From positions 6,820,001 to 6,884,000 of the forward strand of contig JAWPMV010000001.1 in NCBI GenBank assembly GCA_033391075.1: a DNA stretch of 64,000 nt, read 5' to 3'. Origin of the DNA: Bacteroidia bacterium. Its GTDB lineage: Bacteria; Bacteroidota; Bacteroidia; J057. The translations under genes were made by a program, and so were the position numbers. This document shows, piece after piece, positions 9,170-17,588 of the stretch; position 1 is the stretch's first letter, and the number at the start of each line of letters is the position of its first letter. The notes beneath the pieces were generated by a model, which had not been told where the DNA came from, searched no databases, and was given only the letters and a program-made list of their open reading frames with translations.

Positions 9170-10303
9170 TTAGGTTGTCAGGGAAATCAATACAAAAGGA
9201 ATTACGAAAAAGAATATCACTACATAGCCAACGCCATACAAACGATTCTTTAAAGTCAGATTTCCAAGTCCTTCTGCCAACATAATCGGAATGCGTCTTA
9301 CCGCATGTATCGGGAATAATATCAACACTCCAAACAAATTGAAGAGCAAATGGGCAAAGGCACAAGCCAGGGCTGCATTTGCTGCTTCACCTCCCAAAAA
9401 GAGGGCAGCCATAAGGGCTGTAGTAGTAGTGCCAATATTTGCGCCCATCAGAAAGGGAAAGGCCCTTTCAAGGGTGATTTTGTCAGTGGCAACCAAAGGA
9501 ACCATCAAGGAACTTGTTACAGAGCTCGACTGAACTGCAGTAGTACTGATTAGTCCCGTCAACAAAGACATAAGAGGTCTTCCGAAAATGTATTTATTCA
9601 TGTTCTCCTCAATCTTTCCAACCAGGAGACTTCTCAATATCTTACTCAGGAATTGCAAGGAAAAGAATAAAGCAAACAAACCTAAAGGAAGGGTGATATA
9701 AGGATTCTTTCCGCAAAGCTCTATGATTCCTTTCGCCGTATCTTTTACAAAAAAGATCGCACTTCCTACTTTCTCTCCTTCCTGAGGACCGATTACTTCC
9801 GCCAACCAGAGTGAGGCTGAACTTAAGGCTCCAGTTGTAACTTCAATTGTAAAAACAATTATTACGGTTATGATATTGAAAAAGTCATGGACACTTGCCC
9901 CCGCCACAGCTCGTTTGTATTCTTCCTTGTTTCCAATATGACCCAGAGAGACAATAGTACTGGTTACTGAGGTACCAATATTGGCTCCCATGATCATAGG
10001 TACGGCATCAATTAAACCCACTTCACCGGAAGCCACCAGTGCCACGATTAGGGTTGTTGTGGTAGAGGAACTCTGAATAATAGCCGTAGCAAGCATCCCT
10101 ATAAATAGGGAGACAAATGGATTGCTTGTAAGACTGACTAATTCTTCGGCAAATCCTTTACCAAATAATTTAAAGCTGCCGCTCATTAAGTTCAGGGCAA
10201 CCAAAAATATGAAAAGAATAACCAGAAGCTGACCAATTTTATAGGCCAGATTCATGGAGTTAATTTCTGATTCTTTTAGACCGGGGTTTGTATTAGCAGA
10301 CAT
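9170..10303 (-). CDS. Na+/phosphate cotransporter (NptA / PNaS family)
   Basis: 377 residues, about 9-10 membrane helices. Two inverted-repeat halves each carry the QSSS signature: TAIIQSSSTTTTLIVALVA near residue 75 and TTAVQSSSVTSSLMVPLVA near residue 260, both followed by MGANIGT. This is the SLC34/NptA core. Unlike many bacterial members there is no C-terminal PhoU domain. It takes up phosphate with sodium at the inner membrane. It lies 37 bp downstream of the OprP-like porin gene on the same strand, so the two form an operon that would move phosphate through the outer and then the inner membrane. The start could also be the internal Met at residue 17. Confidence 0.93.
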   Translation of the reverse strand: MSANTNPGLKESEINSMNLAYKIGQLLVILFIFLVALNLMSGSFKLFGKGFAEELVSLTSNPFVSLFIGMLATAIIQSSSTTTTLIVALVASGEVGLIDAVPMIMGANIGTSVTSTIVSLGHIGNKEEYKRAVAGASVHDFFNIITVIIVFTIEVTTGALSSASLWLAEVIGPQEGEKVGSAIFFVKDTAKGIIELCGKNPYITLPLGLFALFFSLQFLSKILRSLLVGKIEENMNKYIFGRPLMSLLTGLISTTAVQSSSVTSSLMVPLVATDKITLERAFPFLMGANIGTTTTALMAALFLGGEAANAALACAFAHLLFNLFGVLILFPIHAVRRIPIMLAEGLGNLTLKNRLYGVGYVVIFFFVIPFVLISLTT

Positions 10304-10340
10304 ATATTGTTCTTCTTAGCGCTAGATTAGTATTGTTTAA

Positions 10341-11666
10341 TTAGAATTGAGTTTCTATTTGAAACCTTCCAACCACTGTTTCCTGATCGCCATAAGCAGA
10401 ATGGGTTACATCAGCCTGGACTTTCAATTTATGACCATGGATATATTTAGAGATTCCAAATGTGAGATCTCTTTGATTTTTTCTCAAATCCATGATGTCT
10501 TCATGCGGTCTCAAGATGGAATAACGAGCGGCTAGCTCGATGTTATTTTTAAACACGTAGCTGGTTTGAGAAGACAGGCCATAGCCTTTAAATACATACA
10601 CCGGTTTAGCTGTCAATTCTTCGGAGTCAGTGGTAATAGGATCGTTGGCATGTTTGATGGCATACTCTCCTGTCAAAGAGAATCCCCTGTACTTGAAGAC
10701 ATAATCAATGAATCCGGTATGGATGTCTTTGAGTTCATCAGAAAGAAAATAACTTCCCAATTGCCCCTGAGAGCGTGTGGTATTATTGTTGAAATTATAA
10801 GCAGCTCCTATGGCTAGTTTAGGCCTTGACTCTCTGGCCAGGTCCCCTTGAAAATACTCTCCTTTTTTATTGAACAGACCGAATGGCAGGGCTTCCAATC
10901 TATAAGAATAGGAAAGACCACCATCTTTGGTATTCGGGTTTTTTGCGATGTTTCTGTTTTTTCCTTCTCCCGAGGTCAGGGCGAACGTATTGCGGACTAC
11001 AAAATCTCCTTTGGTTGAATGGCTCAACCAAAAACCTGCATCACGATCCGTAGTGAATTTTGAGTTTACAATCGAACGGTCTACAAATTGCAGATTTGCC
11101 GATGAAACAATACGCTCACGGTTACCAGGCAATTTGGTTTGACCAAAACCCAATACCCAGTTTCCTGCAAAATTCCATCTCAATACCATATCAAGGATAG
11201 GACCGGGATTATCAGTATCATCTCCTCTTTGCGTAGACTCAATATCTCTATTGGTCAGTCCCAATTCTACTTTATAAGTAAAAGAAGGATCAAGGATAAA
11301 TCCTGAAGCTTTGATCCGTGAACGACGAATCATAAGAGAAGCAGTTCCTCCGTCAGTGCTACCCACCACCTTCTCATACATTGCAAGAGATTGAATCCGA
11401 AAATTCAATTTCATAGAAAAAGATTTATCAACCGGGCTGATCAATATTCCTTTTCCGAATGATGCTTTAATCGAGGGAAACTCTTCGGGCATTTGTTGGG
11501 GACTAGGGGATTTTGTGGTATCCGAACCTGATTGAACGTTGCTCTTGTTAAGACCGAGATTCTTATAGTTTTTATTGGCTGAACTGAGTGCTTCTTTATT
11601 TAATTGTGCACTTACAGTAAAACCACACAGCATTAAGCTAATAAAAAGTGAATAAAATTTAGTCAT
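10341..11666 (-). CDS. Phosphate-selective porin O/P-like outer membrane protein
   Basis: 441 residues from the ATG at 11666. The frame is open to 11711, but MTKFYSLFISLMLCGFTVSAQ is a normal signal peptide, so I set the start there. The mature part is a beta barrel: SMKLNFRIQSLAMYEKV, MIRRSRIKASGFILDPSFTYKVELGLTN, NWVLGFGQTKLPGNRERI, and a terminal aromatic strand ending VVGRFQIETQF. These are hallmarks of the porin O and P family, which in Pseudomonas passes phosphate or polyphosphate. It is the first gene of an operon with the Na/Pi cotransporter, which strongly supports a phosphate role. Upstream lies an AT-rich region with phased repeats that could bind a PhoB-like regulator. Confidence 0.9.
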   Translation of the reverse strand: MTKFYSLFISLMLCGFTVSAQLNKEALSSANKNYKNLGLNKSNVQSGSDTTKSPSPQQMPEEFPSIKASFGKGILISPVDKSFSMKLNFRIQSLAMYEKVVGSTDGGTASLMIRRSRIKASGFILDPSFTYKVELGLTNRDIESTQRGDDTDNPGPILDMVLRWNFAGNWVLGFGQTKLPGNRERIVSSANLQFVDRSIVNSKFTTDRDAGFWLSHSTKGDFVVRNTFALTSGEGKNRNIAKNPNTKDGGLSYSYRLEALPFGLFNKKGEYFQGDLARESRPKLAIGAAYNFNNNTTRSQGQLGSYFLSDELKDIHTGFIDYVFKYRGFSLTGEYAIKHANDPITTDSEELTAKPVYVFKGYGLSSQTSYVFKNNIELAARYSILRPHEDIMDLRKNQRDLTFGISKYIHGHKLKVQADVTHSAYGDQETVVGRFQIETQF

Positions 11667-11767
11667 GATGTTAAGAGAGATTTGATGCTTGGTGTAGTAG
11701 TTTTCGATCACTTTTTTTGATCATAGCCGAAAGTATCAGGACTAAGTCAATGAAAAATGATTCAAAA

Positions 11768-11795
11768 GTTAAATAGATGTTAATTATATGTTTAA
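11768..11795 (-). promoter_or_regulatory. Candidate operator: three TTAAC-type direct repeats phased by 11 bp
   Basis: Read on the minus strand, TTAAAC, ATTAAC and TTTAAC follow each other with exactly 11 bp between matching bases (cores at 11790-11795, 11779-11784 and 11768-11773). This spacing equals that of PhoB-type direct repeats. The set lies about 100 bp upstream of the porin start codon. AT-richness makes chance matches likely, so this stays a hypothesis. Confidence 0.4.
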
Positions 11796-11906
11796 TAAAT
11801 TATATTAATGTTAAGTAATAGGCTTTTTGAAATCGATGGGATGAGACGGTTGTATAAGTAAATGGCTTAAATTGAGGTTATTATGGATTTTTGGATATTA
11901 TATACC

Positions 11907-11921
11907 TTAACATTTAATTAA
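11907..11921. promoter_or_regulatory. Candidate regulatory motif TTAACATTTAATTAA
   Basis: 13 of 15 bases match the motif at 1761-1775 upstream of the response regulator; the outer TTAA cores are 11 bp apart in both. It lies in the divergent control region and could serve either gene. Confidence 0.3.
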
Positions 11922-12134
11922 TCTAGGGCTGGCTGGAATGAGATCTATGTTAAATTAAAATGAAGGCTTACTGTGAGAAAATTCAGCAGAAATCTCAATG
12001 GATTTCCTATGTGTTTTTTTAGAATTTTTTTTCTCTTTAGCTAAGCTTACTCTCGCTTTTCTTTCTATTTCCTGGGAATATTTTGATTAGCTACGTTTAA
12101 ATCCCACCTTATAGATCATTTATCCTAAAGCTCT

Positions 12135-13409
12135 ATGACCAATACTCGAATTCGGGAAAGACTTGAAAAACTGAACCCCAACTGGCTTTCCCTTTTTACT
12201 ATGCTGATGGCATTTTCCACATACACTTTTATGTATGCCTTCAGAAAGCCTTATACTGCTGCTACTTTTGCTGAGGCTCCCGGCTTTTTGGGATTAGGAT
12301 TTAAAGAGATATTGGTCATATCACAGGTTGCCGGTTATGCCTTGTCCAAATTCATCGGAATCAAGGTCGTCTCAGAAATGGATAGTGGAAGAAGGGCAAG
12401 GATTCTTTTGCTCTTGATAGGAGTTGCAGAATTGGCCCTACTGGGATTTGCCCTCGTACCTCCTCCTTATAGTTTTGTTTTTCTCTTTTTGAATGGACTT
12501 CCTTTGGGAATGATCTGGGGATTGACCTTTTCTTATGTGGAGGGGCGAAAACAAACTGAGGTTATTGGCCTGGGGCTATGTGCCAGTTTTATATTTGGTT
12601 CAGGCTTTGTGAAGGATGTAGGGAAGTTGTTGATGGAGGCTGGTATCAGTGAGTATTGGATGCCTTTTACCACAGGACTGGTATTTAGTCTGCCCATCAT
12701 TATTGTCGTTTATCTGCTCAATCAGGTTCCTCCGCCTACTCTGGAAGATGAAGCCGCTCGTACCAAAAGAGTTCCTATGTCTGGTGCCGAGCGAAAAGCT
12801 TTCTTTAAGAAGTTTGCTGTGGGACTGATATTGCTGATAATTGCCTATACGGCTTTATCAGCTTATCGGGATTTTAGAGATAATTTCCTGGCGGACATCT
12901 GGGGAGAACTTAGCGGGGATGATTATAATTTTTCCCAAACCGAAACCCCTGCCTCTATTATCGTCCTTTTGTGTCTGATGTTGCTTGTATTAGTAAAGGA
13001 CAATTTCAAAGCCCTCATGTATAATCATGTAGCCATCTTTTTGGGCTTCGTAATGGCAGGACTTTCGACCTGGGCCTTTCAGCAGGAAATGATCAGTGCT
13101 TACCTCTGGATATTGATGACAGGCATTGCTACTTATGTAGCCTATATTCCTTTCAATACTATCCTTTTTGATCGCATGATCGCCACCACCCGAGAAGCCA
13201 GCAATGTGGGCTTCCTCATTTATTTGGCGGATGCTTTTGGCTATCTCGGCAGCGTATCCGTTTTGCTGTACAAAGACTTTGGTGCCCGCGACCTGAGTTG
13301 GGTAGAATTCTTTACGCAATCCAGCTACGCCCTGGCCTGGGTAGGAGGGATAGGAACCCTCCTGGCCATGGGATACTTTGCGAGGAAACTGCGGATGGAA
13401 GAATCCTAA
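12135..13409 (+). CDS. DUF5690-type MFS transporter
   Basis: 424 residues, about 12 membrane helices. The N-terminal part MYAFRKPYTAATFAEAPGFLG followed by SQVAGYALSKFIGIKVVSEM is characteristic of DUF5690, a Bacteroidota branch of the major facilitator superfamily related to organophosphate:phosphate antiporters such as GlpT/UhpT/UhpC. The short loop FVPPPYSFVFLFLNGLPLGMIWGL includes the usual MFS glycine-rich helix. Substrate is unknown; a sugar- or glycerol-phosphate would fit both the family kinship and the phosphate neighbourhood, but that is inference. It ends four bases from the convergent ankyrin gene. Confidence 0.87.
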   Translation: MTNTRIRERLEKLNPNWLSLFTMLMAFSTYTFMYAFRKPYTAATFAEAPGFLGLGFKEILVISQVAGYALSKFIGIKVVSEMDSGRRARILLLLIGVAELALLGFALVPPPYSFVFLFLNGLPLGMIWGLTFSYVEGRKQTEVIGLGLCASFIFGSGFVKDVGKLLMEAGISEYWMPFTTGLVFSLPIIIVVYLLNQVPPPTLEDEAARTKRVPMSGAERKAFFKKFAVGLILLIIAYTALSAYRDFRDNFLADIWGELSGDDYNFSQTETPASIIVLLCLMLLVLVKDNFKALMYNHVAIFLGFVMAGLSTWAFQQEMISAYLWILMTGIATYVAYIPFNTILFDRMIATTREASNVGFLIYLADAFGYLGSVSVLLYKDFGARDLSWVEFFTQSSYALAWVGGIGTLLAMGYFARKLRMEES

Positions 13410-13412
13410 GGA

Positions 13413-13913
13413 TTATTTAAAGACATGCTTGAAGTGTCTTTCTGTAAGTCCTTGATCTATCAGCCACTTAGCAAAATCCTCATGCTTTCCTGCTTTAGCA
13501 TGATGAAGTAGGGTAAACCCATGGGGACCATAAGATTTCAGGTAGTGTGGATAGGTCTTGATGAGAGATTTGACCAAATCCAGATGTCCCAGAAAACAGT
13601 GATTGAAAATATCCAGCCGAGCACCTCTTTCAACTAGGATATCTGCAATATCTTTCCTACCCATATGAGAAGCGCCTCCCATGGCAGTTTCAAAATCTCC
13701 TTTCTGAGACTGATTCGCGCAATTGAGAATCAGGGGTTTTTCCGTGATGATCTTTTTTACTTTGTCGAAATCATTGTGGGCTGCAAAGACAAATTCCTTG
13801 ATCTCTTCCAGAGAAAAGTTATTGGCAGTTTTGTCCTGGCTAAAACCTGAAAAGCCTGCGCTTAAGAGGCCTGCTCCCAGCAGGCCTTTTTTGAGAAATG
13901 TTTTTCTTTTCAT
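13413..13913 (-). CDS. Exported ankyrin-repeat protein
   Basis: 166 residues. N-terminal signal (MKRKTFLKKGLLGAGLLSAGFSGFSQ) has a KRK start and Gly-rich core, resembling bacterial periplasmic signals with some Tat character but no twin Arg. From about residue 50 there are three to four ankyrin-type repeats: GGASHMGRKDIADILVERGARLD, FLGHLDLVKSLIKTYP, GFTLLHHAKAGKHEDFAKWLIDQG. It would be a periplasmic protein-binding scaffold; partner unknown. Downstream of, and on the same strand as, the LytTR regulator gene, with a hairpin in the gap, so independent transcription is likely. Confidence 0.8.
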   Translation of the reverse strand: MKRKTFLKKGLLGAGLLSAGFSGFSQDKTANNFSLEEIKEFVFAAHNDFDKVKKIITEKPLILNCANQSQKGDFETAMGGASHMGRKDIADILVERGARLDIFNHCFLGHLDLVKSLIKTYPHYLKSYGPHGFTLLHHAKAGKHEDFAKWLIDQGLTERHFKHVFK

Positions 13914-13921
13914 GTGAAATT

Positions 13922-13945
13922 GCTTTTTCCCAAAATGGAAAAAGC
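13922..13945. terminator. Hairpin between the LytTR and ankyrin genes
   Basis: Perfect 9-bp stem GCTTTTTCC / GGAAAAAGC with a 6-nt loop. A T-run follows only on the plus strand, where there is no gene to terminate; on the minus strand it sits between the LytTR stop and the ankyrin start. It may end LytTR transcripts or fold in the ankyrin leader. Confidence 0.4.
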
Positions 13946-13992
13946 TTTTTATCTCCCAAACGAAAAATCAGCAGGATTTCGTGAATGCGGCT

Positions 13993-14775
13993 CTATTTGT
14001 CGTGAAATCCCAGGGTCTCAAGGATATGTAAATAGGAACCACCAATTTTCAGTTGATGACCCGAACGAAGGAGTAGATAATTTCCTTGTTTATCCTTCAT
14101 ATGTCCTTCGATTTCTGAACGATTGATCAGGTACTTTCTATGGATACGGAGGAAATCAGGAGACAAGTTTTTTTCCATATCCTTCATGCTACTTCTTTTG
14201 ATCAACATATCACCTGCTCGAAACAAGCGCAAATAATGATCATCGGCTTCGATCCAATGAATAGAACTAATCGGGACTTGCATCTTCTTCCTTCCCAGGC
14301 TGGCCTGTATCAAAGCAGGCGCAGGCTCATTTGTCTTTTGACTATGCGCATAAATCCAGATTCCGATTAGCACGATTATATGAAGTAGCGCTTCTCGACT
14401 AAAATAATTGCGGGCATATGGGGCACTAAGGATTTCCTCATAATATCCGAAAAGGTAAAGAGAGGCACTGGAACAAAGGTAAAATCCCGTGATCAAAAGG
14501 GGAATGAGCAAGACCGCACTCAGGAAATAAAGATTCTTTTTTCTTGTCAGATACTTTCTGGCCAAATACAAACTCAAAGGAAGCAATGGAAAAAACAGCA
14601 GCATAGAGTTGACCAGATAGAAGATGGATCGTAAGGGTTTGTAATGCTCATAAGCGCCATAGCGGATGGCGTTCTGGATCATCATAAGAATAAATGCTAA
14701 TCCCAGGAAGAGATAGGCATACCTAAGAAATTTTGCTTGCTTGATTGCGGATAAATCAACTCCCATTTTTTGCAT
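13993..14775 (-). CDS. Membrane-anchored LytTR-family transcriptional regulator
   Basis: 260 residues. About five membrane helices in the first 140 residues (for example LFLGLAFILMMIQNAI, LLFFPLLPLSLYLA, LYFLSAVLLIPLLITGFYLC, LLHIIVLIGIWIYA), then a LytTR DNA-binding domain (about 165-258): VPISSIHWIEADDHYLRLFRAG, RSSMKDMEKNLSPDFLRIHRKYLIN, and a terminal QLKIGGSYLHIL. There is no receiver domain, so signals probably arrive through the membrane part. The start lies 130 bp from the divergent LuxR-type membrane regulator, and the two may control each other or the shared spacer. An upstream part of the neighbouring frame overlaps on paper only. Confidence 0.87.
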   Translation of the reverse strand: MQKMGVDLSAIKQAKFLRYAYLFLGLAFILMMIQNAIRYGAYEHYKPLRSIFYLVNSMLLFFPLLPLSLYLARKYLTRKKNLYFLSAVLLIPLLITGFYLCSSASLYLFGYYEEILSAPYARNYFSREALLHIIVLIGIWIYAHSQKTNEPAPALIQASLGRKKMQVPISSIHWIEADDHYLRLFRAGDMLIKRSSMKDMEKNLSPDFLRIHRKYLINRSEIEGHMKDKQGNYLLLRSGHQLKIGGSYLHILETLGFHDK

Positions 14776-14905
14776 GAGCAGAAGTATTAAGGGTTTTCAG
14801 AAGTTAGGATTATTGCTCGAATCTGTCTGTGGCTTTGATGGGAAAAATCAGAGTTTGGTAGAATTCTTAATCGGCATCCGCCTGAAATTTTGCTACATTT
14901 ATTCC

Positions 14906-16009
14906 ATGTTATTGAAGGGGAAAAAGATCAGATTTCTGCTATGCCTTATCCTCTTATTGGCGTGTAGTAATATATCTGCTCAATATCTGTTTGAGGGCAG
15001 GGTGAATCTGGATGCTAACTGGGATCGAGTAATCTACTTGTCTCAGGTTTATAGCTATAGTGATCTCTATGCGATTGATCGGGAAGCTGTGATCGATAAG
15101 GCGGAAATAGATGAAGAGGGGAGCTTTCTGTTTTCCGGCAATGCACTCCCTTCGCAAAATGCGATCTTTCGTCTGCATCTGAGTAGAAGCCCGGAAGAGA
15201 TCGATTCTTATATCTATAGCCTCTATGAAGAGGGCCCCAACTTCATTCTTTTCGTAGCAAACAATCAGGATACGATTCGCTTTCTGGATTCGGGTACAAA
15301 AAGAAGATTTGGCAAAATTGAATCCACAACAAATGAGCAGGCTGGAAAATGGCTGGAATTGGAGGCCCTGAAGTTAAATGCCTATAAGTCTTTTTCATCC
15401 GTTTCCAGTGAGGCAAATGAAAAGCGCTTTCGCCAGAAACTAAGAAAAGAATTGAAGGCCTTCGCGAATAAATCTGAGGATGCTATGGCTGCTATGATGA
15501 GCATCGAGCACCTCATTCAAAGGGATCGCGAAGAGTATCGATATTTCCTTGAAGACTTTAAACAGGACAAAGGCTTTTACCAAAGACTTATGGATCGACT
15601 TCAGCAATCCTATCCCCATAGTGATATGCTCAAGGTCTATAAAGAGGAACTGGATTTCGCGGAAAAATTGTTGGGCAAGAATGATAAATCTGAAGTCTTA
15701 CCACTTTGGGTCTGCGGATTGATCGGAGCTTTGATTCTCCTCTTACTTTATATGGCCTGGAGATTAGGCAAACTTCAAAAGGAATTGGAGTCCCTTATTT
15801 CCCCAAAAATCGACCTCTCCAAATTGAGCAATCAGGAAGAAAAGATTGTGAAACTGATTTCAGAAGGAAAAAGCAATAAAGAAATCGCCGATGAGCTTTC
15901 GGTCTCCCATAGCACCATTAAAACGCATGTAAACAACATTTACGCCAAATTGCAAATTGCGAATAGAGCCGAATTAAAGGAACTCTTGAAAAAATCCACC
16001 GGGGTCTAG
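14906..16009 (+). CDS. Membrane-anchored LuxR-type (HTH) regulator with a periplasmic sensor region
   Basis: 367 residues from the ATG at 14906; the open frame reaches back to 14741, but MLLKGKKIRFLLCLILLLACSNISAQ is a signal peptide and TACATTTA (a near -7 box) precedes it. The periplasmic part (about 25-270) begins with a beta-rich segment YLFEGRVNLDANWDRVIYL resembling the DUF4369 domain found in front of TlpA-like thioredoxins, followed by helices. One membrane helix (about 272-292, VCGLIGALILLLLYMAW), then a LuxR-type HTH (about 305-365): LSNQEEKIVKLISEGKSNKE, ADELSVSHSTIKTHVNNIYAKL. Signal sensing outside and transcription control inside in one chain is inferred from this topology. Confidence 0.85.
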   Translation: MLLKGKKIRFLLCLILLLACSNISAQYLFEGRVNLDANWDRVIYLSQVYSYSDLYAIDREAVIDKAEIDEEGSFLFSGNALPSQNAIFRLHLSRSPEEIDSYIYSLYEEGPNFILFVANNQDTIRFLDSGTKRRFGKIESTTNEQAGKWLELEALKLNAYKSFSSVSSEANEKRFRQKLRKELKAFANKSEDAMAAMMSIEHLIQRDREEYRYFLEDFKQDKGFYQRLMDRLQQSYPHSDMLKVYKEELDFAEKLLGKNDKSEVLPLWVCGLIGALILLLLYMAWRLGKLQKELESLISPKIDLSKLSNQEEKIVKLISEGKSNKEIADELSVSHSTIKTHVNNIYAKLQIANRAELKELLKKSTGV

Positions 16010-16079
16010 TACCTTTTTCCACCGATAGAAATGCCTGTAAATCCTGATTTGATCCTGTATTTGTGGGAAAAACAAAAAC

Positions 16080-17534
16080 ATGAAATCAGGAATTATCGCA
16101 TGCGTATTTTTATTCATTTCCCTCTCTTCAATTGCCCAGCAAATTGATTCTATCTCATTTGCTTCTTCACATTTGGGAGAGGAAAGATTGATCACCATTT
16201 GGAAGCCGGCTGATTATTCTCCCGATAAAAAATACAGCAGCATCTACACCTTTGATGCGGAATGGATGTTTGGATTGCTAACAGGCATGGTGGAATATTA
16301 CAGTGGGGAAGGTTTGGAGAAAATTCCTCCAAGCATTGTCGTCGGCATTCATTTCAAAGACAGAAATGAAGATATGGGACTTGACTGGGATAGGGGAGGC
16401 CTGAATGAGCAGGGCCGCAAGTTCAAAGCCTATGTGGAAGAAGAGCTCATCCCACATATAGAAGCTAGTTATTCGACCTCTGGTTTCTCCAGTATTTTCG
16501 GTCACTCTAATTCATCGACCTATCTCAATTATTTCCTATTTCAGGAAGCACCTACCTTCAATGCATATGCACCCATCAGTCAGTATTTGCTGCCGAGAGA
16601 TAGCAGCCAAATAGCAAAATGGCTCCCTAAGCACATTTGTAAAAAATCTCTCTACTACTTCCTGACTTCTGCAGAAAAGGATGCTCCCTTTCGCCTGCAA
16701 TCTGGCAATGATCATGAAAGGCTTTTTGAGGAGTTAGCTCCCGAATTTTCCTTTGAGCATATGATCCTTCCCAATGCAGATCATTTGACCATGGCAGCTC
16801 AGGCCATCCCATTTGCTCTTGAGGCCTTGTATAAAGATTTTCTGCACATGGATGAGTCCCAGGCAACAGCAATTGCCAATGAGGTGGAAGAGAAAGCCAT
16901 CCCTTATGTTAGTCGAAAATTGAAGAGGGTAGGAGAGATATTCGGTCTGGAGATGAAATGGAATATCAATGATTATTTTTTTGCCTATGAGATGGCTTCA
17001 ATACAAAATGATGAGCCTTCAGTTTCCGAAATCACCCAGAAATACAATCAGGAGAATCCGGAAGATAAGTCGATGTATTTCATCGAAGGCCAGGTCTACG
17101 AATCCATGAAAAGCCTGCAGAAAGCCAAATCCAGCTATCTTCGCAATTTGCAAATCAATGAAGAGGCCGGATACTTTAGCCACTTTCGCCTGATAGACCT
17201 CCTGGATCGAAAACTGAATGAAGCGGAACTTGCCATAGAGGTGGCTGAATTGGGAATCGCGAAAGAACTGGATATCAAACTTCATTATCAATTGGCGAAA
17301 GTAGCTGCTAAACATCAGGTGAAAATGAAGTTGGGCTTGAAGCATCTCAAAACATTCGAAGAAAAATATGATTCGTCTATGGGGATAGAGCGGGAGTATA
17401 TTCATTTGAGGAAAGGCCAATTATTAGGAGGACTTGGACAAAAAGTTAAGGCCCGTGCCGAATTTGAGGAGGCCCTAAAACTCAATCCTGATTTTGAGGC
17501 TGCGAAAGAAGCTTTGCGTAACTTCAGTCACTAA
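16080..17534 (+). CDS. Periplasmic esterase (BesA/Fes-like alpha/beta hydrolase) with C-terminal TPR region
   Basis: 484 residues. Signal peptide MKSGIIACVFLFISLSSIAQ. Alpha/beta hydrolase of the esterase-D-like group (about 25-265): start of the fold IDSISFASSHLGEERLITIW, KYSSIYTFDAEWMF, VVGIHFKDRNEDM, nucleophile Ser in IFGHSNSSTYLNYF (about residue 140), catalytic His in NADHLTMAAQA. The C-terminal 200 residues are helical repeats of TPR type, ending KARAEFEEALKLNPDFEAAKEAL. Such enzymes hydrolyse esters including siderophore esters; the true substrate is unknown. It follows the LuxR-type regulator by 70 bp on the same strand, so regulator and enzyme may be transcribed together. Confidence 0.85.
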   Translation: MKSGIIACVFLFISLSSIAQQIDSISFASSHLGEERLITIWKPADYSPDKKYSSIYTFDAEWMFGLLTGMVEYYSGEGLEKIPPSIVVGIHFKDRNEDMGLDWDRGGLNEQGRKFKAYVEEELIPHIEASYSTSGFSSIFGHSNSSTYLNYFLFQEAPTFNAYAPISQYLLPRDSSQIAKWLPKHICKKSLYYFLTSAEKDAPFRLQSGNDHERLFEELAPEFSFEHMILPNADHLTMAAQAIPFALEALYKDFLHMDESQATAIANEVEEKAIPYVSRKLKRVGEIFGLEMKWNINDYFFAYEMASIQNDEPSVSEITQKYNQENPEDKSMYFIEGQVYESMKSLQKAKSSYLRNLQINEEAGYFSHFRLIDLLDRKLNEAELAIEVAELGIAKELDIKLHYQLAKVAAKHQVKMKLGLKHLKTFEEKYDSSMGIEREYIHLRKGQLLGGLGQKVKARAEFEEALKLNPDFEAAKEALRNFSH

Positions 17535-17588
17535 GTCTCATCGATTTTCTCTGTAAATTCAGGATGAGTTAAAAACATCACACTTATT

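Larger units (their letters stand above)
11667..12134. other. AT-rich divergent intergenic region (468 bp) between the porin operon and the DUF5690 gene
   Basis: No gene is supported here. It holds several TTAAC-like words on both strands, including the phased set at 11768-11795 and TTAACATTTAATTAA at 11907-11921. It is the control region for the divergent porin/NptA operon and the MFS gene. Confidence 0.6.

Noticed and set aside
14741-14905. N-terminal extension of the LuxR-type gene
   Set aside because: It would run into the divergent LytTR start and lacks a signal peptide; the start at 14906 gives one.
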